A DNA stretch of 64,000 bases, from NCBI RefSeq assembly GCF_005081185.1, contig NZ_CP034870.1:289695-353694 (forward strand). Reading direction: 5' to 3'. This document shows positions 50,149 to 60,262 of this stretch, one piece after another. The DNA is from Buchnera aphidicola (Lipaphis pseudobrassicae). GTDB taxonomy: Bacteria; Pseudomonadota; Gammaproteobacteria; Enterobacterales; Enterobacteriaceae. Below the pieces are notes generated by a model. That model worked only from the letters and a program-made list of their open reading frames with translations. It had not been told where the DNA came from and made no database searches. The translations under genes and the position numbers were made by a program. Numbering within the stretch: position 1 is the first letter of the stretch; each line of letters begins with the position of its first letter.

Positions 50149-50952
50149 ATGAATTGTTACAAGAAAAAAACTATCATAAAACAATGCATTGTTGAATTTT
50201 TTGGAACAGGTTTAATAATATTTTTTGGAACAGGTTGTCTAGCAGCTTCAAAATTAACTAATATTAACTTTGATCAATTTGAAATCAGTTGTATTTGGGG
50301 ATTAGGGGTATCTATATCAATTTATTTTAGTTCTGCAATATCTGGAGCACACTTAAATCCTGCCATTACTATTTTTTTTTGGTTATCTTCTAGATTTAAT
50401 AAAAAAAAAGTAATTCCATATATTATATCTCAAATTTTAGGTGCTTTTTTTTTTACGATGTTAATATATTGCCTTTATTATAATTTATTAATTTCGTTTG
50501 AAAAAAAGAATAATATCATAAGAGGTACTCAAGCAAGTATTAATTTAGCTTCTATTTTTTGCACTTATCCTAACTATAATAATAGTTTTATTCAAAATTT
50601 TATAACAGAAATATTTACGACAGCTCTTTTTATGATAATTTTATTACAGTTTAATCAAAAGAAAAATAATTATTTTTTTAAATGTAATTCTATAACTCCC
50701 ATGCTTATAGGAATACTAGTATTTATGATTAATATTACTATGAGTCCTTTGAATAATATTAGTTTAAATCCAGCTCGAGATTTGGGTCCTAAAATTTTCT
50801 TAAGTATTACTGGATGGGGAGTTTTTTCTTTTACTGGAGGTAATAACTGTTTGCATTTTTTAATTCCTACTGTCGGTCCAATTTTAGGCATAAATTTAGG
50901 TGGTTGGATATATACGATATTGATTGATAATTATTCTTTGAATAAAAAATAA
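50149..50952 (+). CDS. glpF: glycerol uptake facilitator (aquaglyceroporin)
   Basis: A 267-residue major intrinsic protein (E. coli GlpF 281) with six transmembrane helices and two half-helices. The NPA motifs are at residues 70-72 (SGAHLNPAIT) and 207-209 (ISLNPARD), with the selectivity-filter arginine R210. It lets glycerol and other small polyols cross the membrane. glpK is not next to it, unlike in E. coli. Its stop is ten bases from the tpiA stop on the other strand; pfkA, glpF and tpiA are also close together in E. coli. Confidence 0.95.
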   Translation: MNCYKKKTIIKQCIVEFFGTGLIIFFGTGCLAASKLTNINFDQFEISCIWGLGVSISIYFSSAISGAHLNPAITIFFWLSSRFNKKKVIPYIISQILGAFFFTMLIYCLYYNLLISFEKKNNIIRGTQASINLASIFCTYPNYNNSFIQNFITEIFTTALFMIILLQFNQKKNNYFFKCNSITPMLIGILVFMINITMSPLNNISLNPARDLGPKIFLSITGWGVFSFTGGNNCLHFLIPTVGPILGINLGGWIYTILIDNYSLNKK

Positions 50953-50962
50953 TTTTTACTAA

Positions 50963-51724
50963 TTAATCAATATTCAATGAAGTATCTATGATTTTTAAAA
51001 AATTTTTAGCATTTAAAGAAGCACTTCCAATTAGTAAACCATCTATATCTGGTTGGTTAACGAAATCTTTTGCATTTGAAGAATTAACAGAACCACCATA
51101 TTGAATTATGATATTTTTACTCATTATATCATGTTTTTGAATATAACATTTTATAAATTTATGTATTGTTTGCACATATTCTGGGTCAGAAGCTATACCT
51201 GTTCCAATTGCCCAAATAGGCTCATATGCAATCACTGTATTTCTAAATGCTGATGGACCTGAAATTCTAAATATAGAATTCAATTGTTCTTCAATAACTT
51301 TTTTTGTTTGTCCATTCTTTTTTTCTACTTCAGTTTCTCCTATACATAAAATTGGTATTGTATTATGATTTTTAATTAAATCAAACTTTTTTGCTATATA
51401 ATCATTTTTTTCATTATGAAACAAACGTCTTTCAGAATGTCCAATAATGATATATCTTATACCTATATCTTTTAACATTAAAATAGAAATTTCACCAGTA
51501 AATGCTCCCTTTAAGTTAATATCTACATTTTGCGCTGCAAGAAAAATGTTCAAATGTCTTAAATCTTCGTACATTCTTTCTAAATATATAGCAGGAGGTG
51601 AAATTATAATAATATTGTTTTTAAATTCGTTTAGTAAATTATTTTTTAAATAATTTAAATAATTAGAAACCATCTCAATACTTCCATTTAATTTCCAATT
51701 TGCTACAATTATTTTTGTTTTCAT
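50963..51724 (-). CDS. tpiA: triosephosphate isomerase
   Basis: A TIM-barrel glycolytic enzyme, 253 residues (E. coli 255). Catalytic residues are the lysine in VANWKLNGS, the histidine in YIIIGHSERR and the glutamate in VIAYEPIWAIGTG. The phosphate loop QYGGSVNSSN is intact. It converges with glpF. Upstream, a hairpin separates it from ihfB. Confidence 0.98.
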   Translation of the reverse strand: MKTKIIVANWKLNGSIEMVSNYLNYLKNNLLNEFKNNIIIISPPAIYLERMYEDLRHLNIFLAAQNVDINLKGAFTGEISILMLKDIGIRYIIIGHSERRLFHNEKNDYIAKKFDLIKNHNTIPILCIGETEVEKKNGQTKKVIEEQLNSIFRISGPSAFRNTVIAYEPIWAIGTGIASDPEYVQTIHKFIKCYIQKHDIMSKNIIIQYGGSVNSSNAKDFVNQPDIDGLLIGSASLNAKNFLKIIDTSLNID

Positions 51725-51754
51725 TTTTATAACCTTTGATTTTATTTTAACTAA

Positions 51755-51799
51755 TAGAAACTAAGTTTTTTATAAAAATGTATATAAACTTAGTTTCTA
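51755..51799 (-). terminator. hairpin between ihfB and tpiA
   Basis: A perfect 14-bp stem, TAGAAACTAAGTTT (51755-51768) and AAACTTAGTTTCTA (51786-51799), with a 17-base loop. It lies after the ihfB stop and before the tpiA start, both read on the minus strand, so it probably ends the rpsA-ihfB transcript. The U run after it is poor (TTAGTT). Confidence 0.5.
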
Positions 51800-51815
51800 A
51801 AAGTATTAAAATACA

Positions 51816-52100
51816 TTATTTATATATATTCGCTTTGTTACGTAATTTTTTACCTGGCTTAAAATAAGGTATATATTTTTCATTTAATTTTACTATTTTC
51901 CCAGTTTTAGGGTTTCTACCTAAACGAGAACAACGATAATGTAAAGAAAAAGTACCAAAACCTCTAATTTCAATTCTTTTTCCTTGTGCTAAAGATATTG
52001 TCATATGTTCTAATATTTCTTTTATGGCACGTCTTATAATCTTATTTGAAATATAAATTTTTTTTTTAGAAATTCTTTCAAATAATTCTGACTTCGTCAT
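51816..52100 (-). CDS. ihfB: integration host factor subunit beta
   Basis: A 94-residue DNA-bending protein of the HU/IHF family, the same length as E. coli Ihf[16 protein letters not shown] and the DNA-intercalating arm [12 protein letters not shown] are the family signature, with the proline at the tip kept. It forms a heterodimer with IhfA (not in this window). It follows rpsA, as in E. coli, with GAGGAT as ribosome binding site. Confidence 0.97.
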   Translation of the reverse strand: MTKSELFERISKKKIYISNKIIRRAIKEILEHMTISLAQGKRIEIRGFGTFSLHYRCSRLGRNPKTGKIVKLNEKYIPYFKPGKKLRNKANIYK

Positions 52101-52172
52101 AAATCCTCGATATTTGTAGATCTAAAAATGCTGAGTATATTAAAAATAATATTTTTTATTATATTAGAATAA

Positions 52173-53849
52173 TTACTCTGTATTTTTAGCTGCCTTGAAA
52201 GCTTCTTTCATTACATTAGAAAATGCATCATCATTTGTTTTTTTATTTACTATATTAATTGATTCTTTTTTTTCGTTTTCATTTACAATATGCATTGTAA
52301 GATAAATAATTTTAATTTTACGATCAAAACTATGTAATTTAACTAAAATTTCATCATTAATTTTGAATTTATTTATAATTTCTTTAGGTTCTAGAAAAGC
52401 AATATCAGAAAATTTTACAATTCCTTCTATATTTTCTGATAACTTTACTATTATACTTTTTTTGTCAAAAGATTTAATTATTCCAGTAATAATTGAACCT
52501 TTTTTATAGTTAGAAATATATACGTTGAAGGGATCTTCTTCTAATTGTTTAATCCCTAAAGATATCCGTTCTCTTTCAGCATCTACTTGAAGAACAACAG
52601 CGGAAATTTCATCGCCTTTTTTGTATTTTTTAACTTCTTCTTCACCAGAATTGTTCCAAGAAATATCAGATAAATGTACCAGTCCATCAATACCACCATT
52701 TAAACCAATAAAAATACCGAAATCTGTAATAGATTTAATTCTACCGATAACATGAACACCTTTTTTATGAGTTTCAGAGAATTCTTTCCATGGATTTACT
52801 TTACATTGTTTTAAACCTAGAGAAATACGTCTACGCTCTTCATCAATATCTAAAACCATTACTTCAACTATATCGTTGACCGATACTACTTTAGATGGAT
52901 GAATATTTTTGTTAGTCCAGTCCATTTCAGAAACATGAACTAAACCTTCCACACCTTCTTGTATTTCTACAAAGCATCCATAATCGGTTAAATTTGTTAC
53001 GCGTCCACTTAATTTCGTTCCCTCTGGATAACGTTGAGAAATTTCTATCCAAGGATCTTTTCCTAATTGTTTTAGTCCTAGTGATACACGCGTTCTTTCT
53101 CTGTCAAACTTTAAAATTTTTACATCAATTTCATCACCAATGTTGACTATTTCACTGGGATGTTTTACTCTTTTCCATGCCATATCAGTAATATGTAAAA
53201 GACCATCTACACCACCTAAATCTACAAATGCTCCATAATCTGTTAAATTTTTCACGATTCCTTTAATATGTATTCCTTCTTGTAAGTTTTCTAAAAGTTG
53301 GTCTCTTTCAGCACTATTTTCCGATTCAATAACTGCTCGACGGGAAACAACAACATTATTACGTTTTTGATCTAATTTAATTACTTTAAATTCTAGCTCT
53401 TTTCCTTCTAAGTGAATTGTTTCTCGAACTGGACGAACATCTACTAATGAACCCGGTAAAAATGCACGTATGTCATTTAGTTCAACAGTAAATCCACCTT
53501 TTACTTTACCATTAATAATACCAGTTACTGTTTCTGATTTATCATGAGCTTGTTCTAATACTAACCACGCTTCATGACGTTTTGCTTTTTCACGAGATAA
53601 TAATGTTTCACCAAATCCATCTTCAATAGCATCTAAGGCTACATCAATTTTGTCACCTACATTAATGTCTAGTAAACCTTGAGAATTTTTGAATTGTTCA
53701 ATGGGAATTGCAGATTCAGATTTCAGTCCTGCATCTACTAGGACAATATCTTTTTCTATAGAAATGATAGTACCGCGAATAATCGAACCGGGACGAGTTT
53801 TAATTTCTTTTAGTGATTCTTCAAATAATTGAGCAAAAGATTCATTCAT
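52173..53849 (-). CDS. rpsA: 30S ribosomal protein S1
   Basis: The mRNA-binding ribosomal protein S1, 558 residues (E. coli 557). Six S1 (OB-fold) domains follow at about residues 21-87, 105-171, 192-260, 277-347, 364-434 and 451-520. Domains 1-5 are very close to E. coli, for example [20 protein letters not shown]. Domain 6 is clearly more diverged, and the C-terminal [17 protein letters not shown] returns to the E. coli pattern. There is no Shine-Dalgarno before the ATG, as expected for rpsA. A promoter and a small hairpin lie upstream. Confidence 0.98.
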   Translation of the reverse strand: MNESFAQLFEESLKEIKTRPGSIIRGTIISIEKDIVLVDAGLKSESAIPIEQFKNSQGLLDINVGDKIDVALDAIEDGFGETLLSREKAKRHEAWLVLEQAHDKSETVTGIINGKVKGGFTVELNDIRAFLPGSLVDVRPVRETIHLEGKELEFKVIKLDQKRNNVVVSRRAVIESENSAERDQLLENLQEGIHIKGIVKNLTDYGAFVDLGGVDGLLHITDMAWKRVKHPSEIVNIGDEIDVKILKFDRERTRVSLGLKQLGKDPWIEISQRYPEGTKLSGRVTNLTDYGCFVEIQEGVEGLVHVSEMDWTNKNIHPSKVVSVNDIVEVMVLDIDEERRRISLGLKQCKVNPWKEFSETHKKGVHVIGRIKSITDFGIFIGLNGGIDGLVHLSDISWNNSGEEEVKKYKKGDEISAVVLQVDAERERISLGIKQLEEDPFNVYISNYKKGSIITGIIKSFDKKSIIVKLSENIEGIVKFSDIAFLEPKEIINKFKINDEILVKLHSFDRKIKIIYLTMHIVNENEKKESINIVNKKTNDDAFSNVMKEAFKAAKNTE

Positions 53850-53886
53850 AATTGATAATTTTTAGAAATTTTTATTTAATGTTCAC

Positions 53887-53903
53887 TTTAACATCATGTT
53901 AAA
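53887..53903 (-). promoter_or_regulatory. possible autoregulatory hairpin in the rpsA leader
   Basis: A palindrome TTTAACA-TCA-TGTTAAA forms a 7-bp stem with a 3-base loop. It lies between the predicted rpsA promoter and its ATG. E. coli rpsA mRNA is autoregulated through leader hairpins bound by S1. That this small stem has the same job is inference. Confidence 0.35.
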
Positions 53904-53913
53904 ATGAGCTCGT

Positions 53914-53942
53914 TTTATATATCTTATAACAATCCTTATCAA
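53914..53942 (-). promoter_or_regulatory. sigma-70 promoter of rpsA
   Basis: Read on the minus strand: -35 TTGATA (53937-53942), a 17-base spacer and -10 TATAAA (53914-53919). This is the best -35/-10 pair I found in the window. Transcription would start near 53907, giving a leader of about 58 bases before the rpsA ATG. Confidence 0.6.
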
Positions 53943-53969
53943 AGAGTGTAATATCCAAATTAATTTTTA

Positions 53970-54620
53970 TTATATTTTTATATGTTTAACAATGTATTGC
54001 ATAAAGATTGTAACAACTTGTGATAGATTCATATAAGTAGAATTTAATATTATAGCATTTTTTGGTATGCATAAAGGAGAAATTAAACGATTTTGATCTT
54101 GTTTATCACGATTATTCATTTTAATAAATAACTTTTTAAAATTTATGCAATTACCATTTTTATTTAATTCTAATAATCTTCTATTCACACGTATATTTAA
54201 ACTAGCATCTAAAAAAAACTTGAGTTTTGCATCAGGAAATACTATTGTTCCCATATCACGTCCTTCTGCTACAAGACCTGGAAACAAACGAAACGATCTC
54301 TGCTTTGTTAACAAAATTTCTCTAATTTTAGGGTACAATGCTAATTTAGAAGCTATTTTACTAATTTTTTCGCATTTTATTAATTTGTTGTTCAATTTTA
54401 TTTTATTGTTTAATAAAACATCTAAATCTTTAATAATAGGAATTATTTTCTGTTCAAAAATAGATATTTTTTTATTTAAAACTAAATATGCTAGTAATCG
54501 ATAAATTTTACCAGATTCTAAAAGTGACCATTTTAATTTATTTGCTATTATGTTAGCTATAGTACTTTTACCAACACCACTAGGACCATCAATAGTAATT
54601 ACAGGAATTGTATTTTTCAT
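53970..54620 (-). CDS. cmk: cytidylate kinase
   Basis: Cmk phosphorylates CMP and dCMP. It has 216 residues from the ATG at 54620 (E. coli 227). The P-loop is GPSGVGKST at residues 12-20. GLVAEGRDMGTIVFPDA and the lid residues near NNRDKQDQNR are conserved. The frame stays open upstream to 54698, inside aroA, but those 26 residues have no family counterpart and PVITIDGPSG fits the E. coli start at 54620. It sits between aroA and rpsA, the enterobacterial order. Confidence 0.95.
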   Translation of the reverse strand: MKNTIPVITIDGPSGVGKSTIANIIANKLKWSLLESGKIYRLLAYLVLNKKISIFEQKIIPIIKDLDVLLNNKIKLNNKLIKCEKISKIASKLALYPKIREILLTKQRSFRLFPGLVAEGRDMGTIVFPDAKLKFFLDASLNIRVNRRLLELNKNGNCINFKKLFIKMNNRDKQDQNRLISPLCIPKNAIILNSTYMNLSQVVTIFMQYIVKHIKI

Positions 54621-54663
54621 TATTCTGTATTTTTTAACACTTTTATTGGTTTTTCTTAAAAAA

Positions 54664-55950
54664 TTAATAAAATCTACTGATAGATAAAAAATCTTCAAAA
54701 TAAGATGGAAAAGTTTTTGAAGTACAACTAGGATTCATTATATTTACACTTGTTCCCGATAAACATATTAATGAAAAACACATAGCCATACGATGATCAT
54801 TATAAGTATCAATATCAGAATATTTAAAAGCAATAGGAGGAGTAATTGATAGAAAATCTTTTCCTTCTTCAACTATCGCTCCAATCTTTCTTAGCTCTAT
54901 AGTCATTGCAGATAAACGATCAGTTTCCTTTACTCTCCAATTATATATATTTCTAATAATAGTAGTACCAGTGGAAAAAAGAGCCACTATTGCAATAGTC
55001 ATTGCAGCATCAGGAATATGATTCATATCTAAATCAATAGCGTTTAATTTATTACGAGTGCAAATAATAAAATCATTACCCCATTCGATAATTGCTCCCA
55101 TTTTTTGAAGAATATTTGCAAATTCTATATCACCTTGAATACTATTTTTTCCAATACCTATAACTTTCACAGAACCACCTTTAATTGCAGAGGCTGCTAA
55201 AAAGTACGATGCTGATGAAGCATCTCCTTCAATAGTATAATTTCCTGGTGTTTTATATTGTTGTTGACCTTTTATATAAAATATTTTATAAGAATCATGT
55301 TTAATATTCACTGCGAAAGATTTAATTAATTTAAGTGTAATGTCTACATAAGGTTTAGAAACTAATGTTCCTTTTATAAAAATAGTAGTATCTTTTGAAG
55401 CAAGTGGGGAACTAATTAATAATGATGTTAAAAATTGACTAGAAATATTTCCATTTAACATAATTTCACCTCCCATAAATCCACCTTTAATACGTATTGG
55501 AGGATATCCTTGATTATTTTTATATTCTATATAAGCTCCTCCTTGCTCTAAAGCTTCAACAAGATGTTGTATTGGTCTTTCCTGCATTCTTTTATCTCCA
55601 CTTAATACAATATCATTTTTATATAAAGATAAAGCGGCTAAAAGTGGTCGCATAGCAGTTCCTGCGTTTCCTAAAAACAATGTAATAGGTTTTGATAGTT
55701 TAAAAGGTTGACCAATACCTTCAATACAACATTTTTTTTTATTATCAGATAAATAATAATTAATTCCTAGTGTTTTTAATGCATCTAACATATATTGAGT
55801 ATCATGACTGCTGAGTAAATTACTTAAATAAGTAGTTCCTTTAGCCATTGATGCAAGTAATAAAACTCTATTAGAAATACTTTTTGAACCTGGTAAAGTA
55901 ATAGTTCCATTAATATAAGATATTGGTTTTAAATAAAAAGAATCTTGCAT
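54664..55950 (-). CDS. aroA: 5-enolpyruvylshikimate-3-phosphate synthase
   Basis: AroA makes EPSP in the shikimate pathway, needed for the aromatic amino acids that Buchnera supplies to aphids. It has 428 residues (E. coli 427). The N-terminal [20 protein letters not shown] holds the catalytic lysine and arginine. [17 protein letters not shown] and [20 protein letters not shown] are the other signatures. It follows serC on the same strand after 73 bases, as in the E. coli serC-aroA operon. Confidence 0.98.
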   Translation of the reverse strand: MQDSFYLKPISYINGTITLPGSKSISNRVLLLASMAKGTTYLSNLLSSHDTQYMLDALKTLGINYYLSDNKKKCCIEGIGQPFKLSKPITLFLGNAGTAMRPLLAALSLYKNDIVLSGDKRMQERPIQHLVEALEQGGAYIEYKNNQGYPPIRIKGGFMGGEIMLNGNISSQFLTSLLISSPLASKDTTIFIKGTLVSKPYVDITLKLIKSFAVNIKHDSYKIFYIKGQQQYKTPGNYTIEGDASSASYFLAASAIKGGSVKVIGIGKNSIQGDIEFANILQKMGAIIEWGNDFIICTRNKLNAIDLDMNHIPDAAMTIAIVALFSTGTTIIRNIYNWRVKETDRLSAMTIELRKIGAIVEEGKDFLSITPPIAFKYSDIDTYNDHRMAMCFSLICLSGTSVNIMNPSCTSKTFPSYFEDFLSISRFY

Positions 55951-56023
55951 AATAAATATACACTCTATATAAATTAAAATAAAAATACAAAAAATATTAT
56001 TTTTTTAAGTTAAAACAAAAAAT

Positions 56024-57112
56024 TTACGCATATTGATTTTCAAAATATGACATAAATTCAACTAATGATATAACACCTTCTAATGGCATAGAATTATAAA
56101 TAGATGCACGCATTCCACCTTTTATACGATGTCCTCTTAAAGCAGTTAAACCGATTTTAGAAGATTCTTTTAAAAAACACTCATTTAATTTCGGTTCTGC
56201 TAAATGAAATATAACATTCATTTGAGATCTATTCTTATCGTCTATATTGTTAATATAAAAATCACTAGAATTAATTTTTTTATATAATAAGTCTGATTTT
56301 TTTTTATTTATTTTTTCTATTTTTTTTAAACCTCCTAGTTTTTTTAACCACTTAAAAACTAATCCTGATAAATACCAAGCAAAGGTAGGTGGAGTATTAA
56401 ACATGGAATTATGTTCTGATATGACTTTATAATCTAAAATAGATGGTGATTTTCTAGAAGAATTATTTATTAATTTTTCTTTAATAATTACTATTGTTAT
56501 ACCTGCAGGTCCAATGTTTTTTTGGGCACCTGCATAAATTAAATCATAATTTTTAACATTAATTGGACGAGATAGAATATAAGATGAAAAATCTCCAATT
56601 ATAATTTTATTATTAAAAATAGGTTCTTCATAAATAGATAATCCATCCATTGTTTCATTAGGACAATAATGAATATATGATGAATTTTTGTTAATTCTCC
56701 ATTGAGACATTGGTAAAAGAGAAATTTTTTCATTTATGTTTTGTTTAATAAGTATAGAATTAGGGATACAATATTTCTTAGCTTCAATAAAAGCGCAATT
56801 CGACCAATAGCCACTATTAATATAATCTACTTTCTGTGTAGTATCTAATAAATTCATTGGAACGGCAGAAAATTGTCCCCTAGCTCCACCTTGACAAAAT
56901 AAAACTTTATAATCATCAGGTATATTTAATAATTCTCTTAAATCTTGTTCGGCTTCTGAAGCAACTGCCATAAATTCTTTACTACGATGACTTATTTCCA
57001 TAACAGAAGAACCTAACTTTTTCCAATTTGTAAGTTCTTTTTTAGCTGTACAAAGAACATCTTTCGGGATCATAGACGGGCCAGCACTAAAATTATAGAC
57101 TCTATTATTCAT
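56024..57112 (-). CDS. serC: phosphoserine aminotransferase
   Basis: SerC is the PLP enzyme of serine synthesis and of pyridoxal 5'-phosphate synthesis. It has 362 residues, identical to E. coli, from the ATG at 57112. The PLP lysine is in YAGAQKNIGPAG. FNTPPTFAWYLSGLVFKWLK and RGHRIKGGMRASIYN are nearly unchanged. GGTGA lies five bases before this ATG. The ATG at 57127, five codons upstream, would put that ribosome binding site inside the gene. Confidence 0.97.
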   Translation of the reverse strand: MNNRVYNFSAGPSMIPKDVLCTAKKELTNWKKLGSSVMEISHRSKEFMAVASEAEQDLRELLNIPDDYKVLFCQGGARGQFSAVPMNLLDTTQKVDYINSGYWSNCAFIEAKKYCIPNSILIKQNINEKISLLPMSQWRINKNSSYIHYCPNETMDGLSIYEEPIFNNKIIIGDFSSYILSRPINVKNYDLIYAGAQKNIGPAGITIVIIKEKLINNSSRKSPSILDYKVISEHNSMFNTPPTFAWYLSGLVFKWLKKLGGLKKIEKINKKKSDLLYKKINSSDFYINNIDDKNRSQMNVIFHLAEPKLNECFLKESSKIGLTALRGHRIKGGMRASIYNSMPLEGVISLVEFMSYFENQYA

Positions 57113-57151
57113 TATTTCACCAATCATGTTTATGAGTTTTATTATGTAAAA

Positions 57152-58435
57152 TTAATTGATAAACTCTAATCCTCTCATATATTTTTTTTGGAGAACTTTA
57201 GGAATTTCTACACGACCATCAGATTGTTGATAATTTTCCAATATAGCAGCTAAAGTTCTTCCTATAGCCAAACCAGAACCATTTAATGTATGTACAAAAA
57301 ATTTTTTATTTTCGGATTTTTTACGATAACGAATCTTCATACGACGTGCTTGAAAATCAGTCATGTTAGAACAAGAAGAAATTTCTATATATTTTTTCTG
57401 AGACGGAAACCATACTTCTAAATCATAAGTTTTAGCAGAAGAAAAACCCATATCTCCAGTACACAAAAGCATTTTTCTATATGGTAATTTTAATAATCGC
57501 AAAACTTTTTCAGCATGATTAGTTAGGTTTTCCAATATTTCTATAGATTTTTCTGGTTGAACAATTTGTACTAATTCTACTTTATCAAATTGATGTAATC
57601 TAATTAATCCCTTTACATCACGTCCATAAGAAGATGATTCTGATCGAAAGCAAGGCGTATGTGCTACTAACATAATAGGTAATTCTTTTTCATCGATAAT
57701 TTTATTATATAACAAATTAGTTAATGGAACTTCTCCTGTAGGAATTAATATATAACTATTTTTATCTATAGAATTTATATGAAATAAATCATCACTAAAT
57801 TTAGGAAGTTGACCTGTTCCGTATAAAGCTTTAGGATGAACTAAATAAGGTACATAAGTTTCTGTATAACCGTGTTTTAAAGTATGTAAATCTAACATAA
57901 ATTGACTTAACGCACGATGTAAAAGCGCTATATTACCTTTCATTATAATAAATCTTGAACCTGACATTGTAGCTGAAGATTTCCAATCTAGTTCATTAAA
58001 CTTTTTTCCTATTTCTATATGATCTTTAATTTTAAAATTATATTTTCTTTTTTGACCCCAACATTTTATTTCTTTATTATCTATTGATGTCTTTCCTATT
58101 GGAACATCATCGAAAGGAATATTTGGTATACGTATAGAAAAATTGTGAATTTTTTCTTTCAAAAAGTTAAGTTCATTTTTTAAAACATTTAAATTTTTAT
58201 TTAATTGTAAAATTTTATTTTTTAGTATTTCACTTCTTTTTTCAATATTTTTTTGATCTCTAAAAATATTTGACAAAATATTATGTTCATGTTGCAACTT
58301 TTCAGTTTGAATTTGTAATTTTTTACGTTTATCTTCCATTGAAGATATTTTACAAACATTTAGTTTATAATTTTTTTTTGATAATTTTTGAGCTGTCAAA
58401 ATTAATTCATTTCGTAATAAATAAGGATTTAACAT
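57152..58435 (-). CDS. serS: serine--tRNA ligase
   Basis: A class II synthetase, 427 residues (E. coli 430). The N-terminal coiled-coil arm (about residues 30-105) binds the long variable arm of tRNA-Ser. Motif 2 is in TPCFRSESSSYGRDVKGLIR, and motif 3 is in LNGSGLAIGRTLAAILE. It lies 39 bases before serC on the same strand. Confidence 0.97.
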   Translation of the reverse strand: MLNPYLLRNELILTAQKLSKKNYKLNVCKISSMEDKRKKLQIQTEKLQHEHNILSNIFRDQKNIEKRSEILKNKILQLNKNLNVLKNELNFLKEKIHNFSIRIPNIPFDDVPIGKTSIDNKEIKCWGQKRKYNFKIKDHIEIGKKFNELDWKSSATMSGSRFIIMKGNIALLHRALSQFMLDLHTLKHGYTETYVPYLVHPKALYGTGQLPKFSDDLFHINSIDKNSYILIPTGEVPLTNLLYNKIIDEKELPIMLVAHTPCFRSESSSYGRDVKGLIRLHQFDKVELVQIVQPEKSIEILENLTNHAEKVLRLLKLPYRKMLLCTGDMGFSSAKTYDLEVWFPSQKKYIEISSCSNMTDFQARRMKIRYRKKSENKKFFVHTLNGSGLAIGRTLAAILENYQQSDGRVEIPKVLQKKYMRGLEFIN

Positions 58436-58746
58436 AATATAGTTTTTTATTTTAATTGAAGATGAATATTATTCTACAACAAAAATATGTAAAATTTTTG
58501 ATTTAACAACAAATCTTACTTTTAAAGTAAATTTAATAAAATCTTTTATAAATTGTAATTTTTATAAAATTATTCAAAATATTATATATTTTGATAATTT
58601 AGTATAAAAAAACTTATTGTAAAAAAATATATTTTATGACTAATACAATTTTATATAAAATTATTTCATTTAAAAGAATAATTAATCTTTTAGAAAACCA
58701 TAAAATTGATTTAAAAAATATAAAATATTTTTAAAGGATATTAAAT
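58436..58746. other. 311-base spacer between divergent serS and trxB; no gene found
   Basis: Very AT-rich, with no conserved frame. A possible trxB promoter is TTGTAA (58617-58622), an 18-base spacer and TAATAC (58641-58646), which is a poor match. AAAGGAT at 58733-58739 is the trxB ribosome binding site. I recognise no remnant of lrp or cydDC, the neighbours of trxB in E. coli. Confidence 0.5.
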
Positions 58747-59706
58747 ATGAAGAATATCATACACACAAAATTAATAATATTAGGTTCTGGTCCAGCAGGT
58801 TATAGTGCTGCTATATATGCAGCAAGAGCAAATTTGAACCCTATTTTAATTACAGGAATAAACAAAGGAGGTCAATTAATGAATACTAATGAAATTGAAA
58901 ACTGGCCTGGAGATATTAATATTATTACTGGAGCAGAATTAATGGAACGCATGTATCAACATGCCATTAAATATGATACAAAAATTATATGTGATCATAT
59001 AAATTCAGTAAATTTCGAAAAAAAACCATTTTATTTATTAGGAGATTGCAATGAATATTCTGCAGATTCAGTTATTATTGCAACTGGAGCTAATCCTCGT
59101 TATCTAGGATTAGAATCAGAAGAAATTTTTAAAGGTAAAGGTGTTTCAACATGTGCAGTATGTGATGGTTTTTTCTATAAAAATAAGGAAGTTGCAGTCG
59201 TAGGGGGTGGGAATACCGCAATAGAAGAAACATTATATTTATCAAACTTTGTTGAAAAAGTTCACTTAATTCATCGTAGAACTCATTTTAGTGCTGAAAA
59301 TATTCTAATTAGTAGATTACAAGAAAAAATAAAAATTAATAAAGTAATACTTTATTTAAATTCTACTGTAGAAAATATTATAGGAAACACTTCTGGAGTC
59401 ACAAATATAATAATTATGCAACAAAATTTAAAAAAAGAAAAAAAAGAATTAAATATTATGGTTTCTGGTTTATTTATTGCAATTGGATACGTTCCTAATA
59501 CCAAGATATTTATTGATAAATTACAAATGGAAAATGGCTATATTAAAGTATTGTCTGGAAGACATGGTAATTATACTCAAACTAGTATTCCTGGTATTTT
59601 TGCGGCAGGAGATGTTATTGATCACGTATATAAACAAGCAATTACATCATCTGCTAGCGGTTGTATGGCAGCATTAGATAGCCAACGTTATCTTAATCAA
59701 TCTTGA
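58747..59706 (+). CDS. trxB: thioredoxin reductase
   Basis: A 319-residue FAD and NADPH flavoenzyme (E. coli 321) that reduces thioredoxin. The FAD Rossmann motif is [17 protein letters not shown]. The redox-active pair is in [11 protein letters not shown] at about residues 135-138. The NADPH motif is [11 protein letters not shown], and the C-terminal [19 protein letters not shown] binds FAD. All key residues are present. Confidence 0.98.
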   Translation: MKNIIHTKLIILGSGPAGYSAAIYAARANLNPILITGINKGGQLMNTNEIENWPGDINIITGAELMERMYQHAIKYDTKIICDHINSVNFEKKPFYLLGDCNEYSADSVIIATGANPRYLGLESEEIFKGKGVSTCAVCDGFFYKNKEVAVVGGGNTAIEETLYLSNFVEKVHLIHRRTHFSAENILISRLQEKIKINKVILYLNSTVENIIGNTSGVTNIIIMQQNLKKEKKELNIMVSGLFIAIGYVPNTKIFIDKLQMENGYIKVLSGRHGNYTQTSIPGIFAAGDVIDHVYKQAITSSASGCMAALDSQRYLNQS

Positions 59707-59753
59707 TATTACATGACTAAATAATAAACTATTTTAGTTAACAAATTTAAAAC

Positions 59754-59776
59754 ATACTAGTCAAAATGACTAGTAT
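59754..59776. terminator. compact hairpin between trxB and infA
   Basis: ATACTAGTCA (59754-59763) and TGACTAGTAT (59767-59776) form a perfect 10-bp stem with a 3-base loop, 48 bases after the trxB stop. No T run follows. It could be a terminator or a stable 3' end for trxB mRNA. Confidence 0.5.
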
Positions 59777-59842
59777 CTGGTATTATTAAATAATAAAATA
59801 TTATATATCATTTAAAAAAATTTATTAAATATTGAGAAAAAG

Positions 59843-60061
59843 ATGACTAAAGAAGAAAATATTGAAATGCAAGGAATAGTAATAGAAACTTTACCAAATA
59901 CTATGTTTCGTGTTGAATTAGAAAATAAACATGTCATTACTGCACATATTTCAGGAAAAATGAGAAAAAATTATATTAGAATATTAACAGGAGACAAAGT
60001 TACTATAGAATTAACACCGTATGATTTAACTAAGGGAAGAATTATTTTTAGAAGTCGCTAA
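59843..60061 (+). CDS. infA: translation initiation factor IF-1
   Basis: A 72-residue OB-fold protein, the E. coli length and nearly identical over most of its sequence ([41 protein letters not shown]). IF-1 binds the 30S A site during initiation. GAGAAAAAG precedes the ATG. It is flanked by spacers of 136 and 201 bases that contain no tRNA gene, although E. coli has serW nearby. Confidence 0.98.
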   Translation: MTKEENIEMQGIVIETLPNTMFRVELENKHVITAHISGKMRKNYIRILTGDKVTIELTPYDLTKGRIIFRSR

Positions 60062-60262
60062 TTAAAATTTATTTTCTAAATTTTATAAAACTCAGAACTA
60101 GTTTAATGTTTTTAACATACATCATCAATTTTTTATAAAAAATAACATTCATCTCTTAAAACTTTTCTTACAAAAATCAAATCTATGAAAAAATAATCAA
60201 TTATAAAAAATTAATTTTTCTCGTTTTTATCAATAAAAAATAAAAAATTTTAAAGAGAATTT

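Noticed and set aside
54621-54698. Upstream extension of cmk into aroA
   Set aside because: The added 26 residues overlap the conserved end of AroA and have no match in cytidylate kinases.
59707-60262. tRNA-Ser gene near infA, as in E. coli
   Set aside because: The spacers on both sides of infA contain no GTTC-A T-loop, no cloverleaf arms and almost no G or C.
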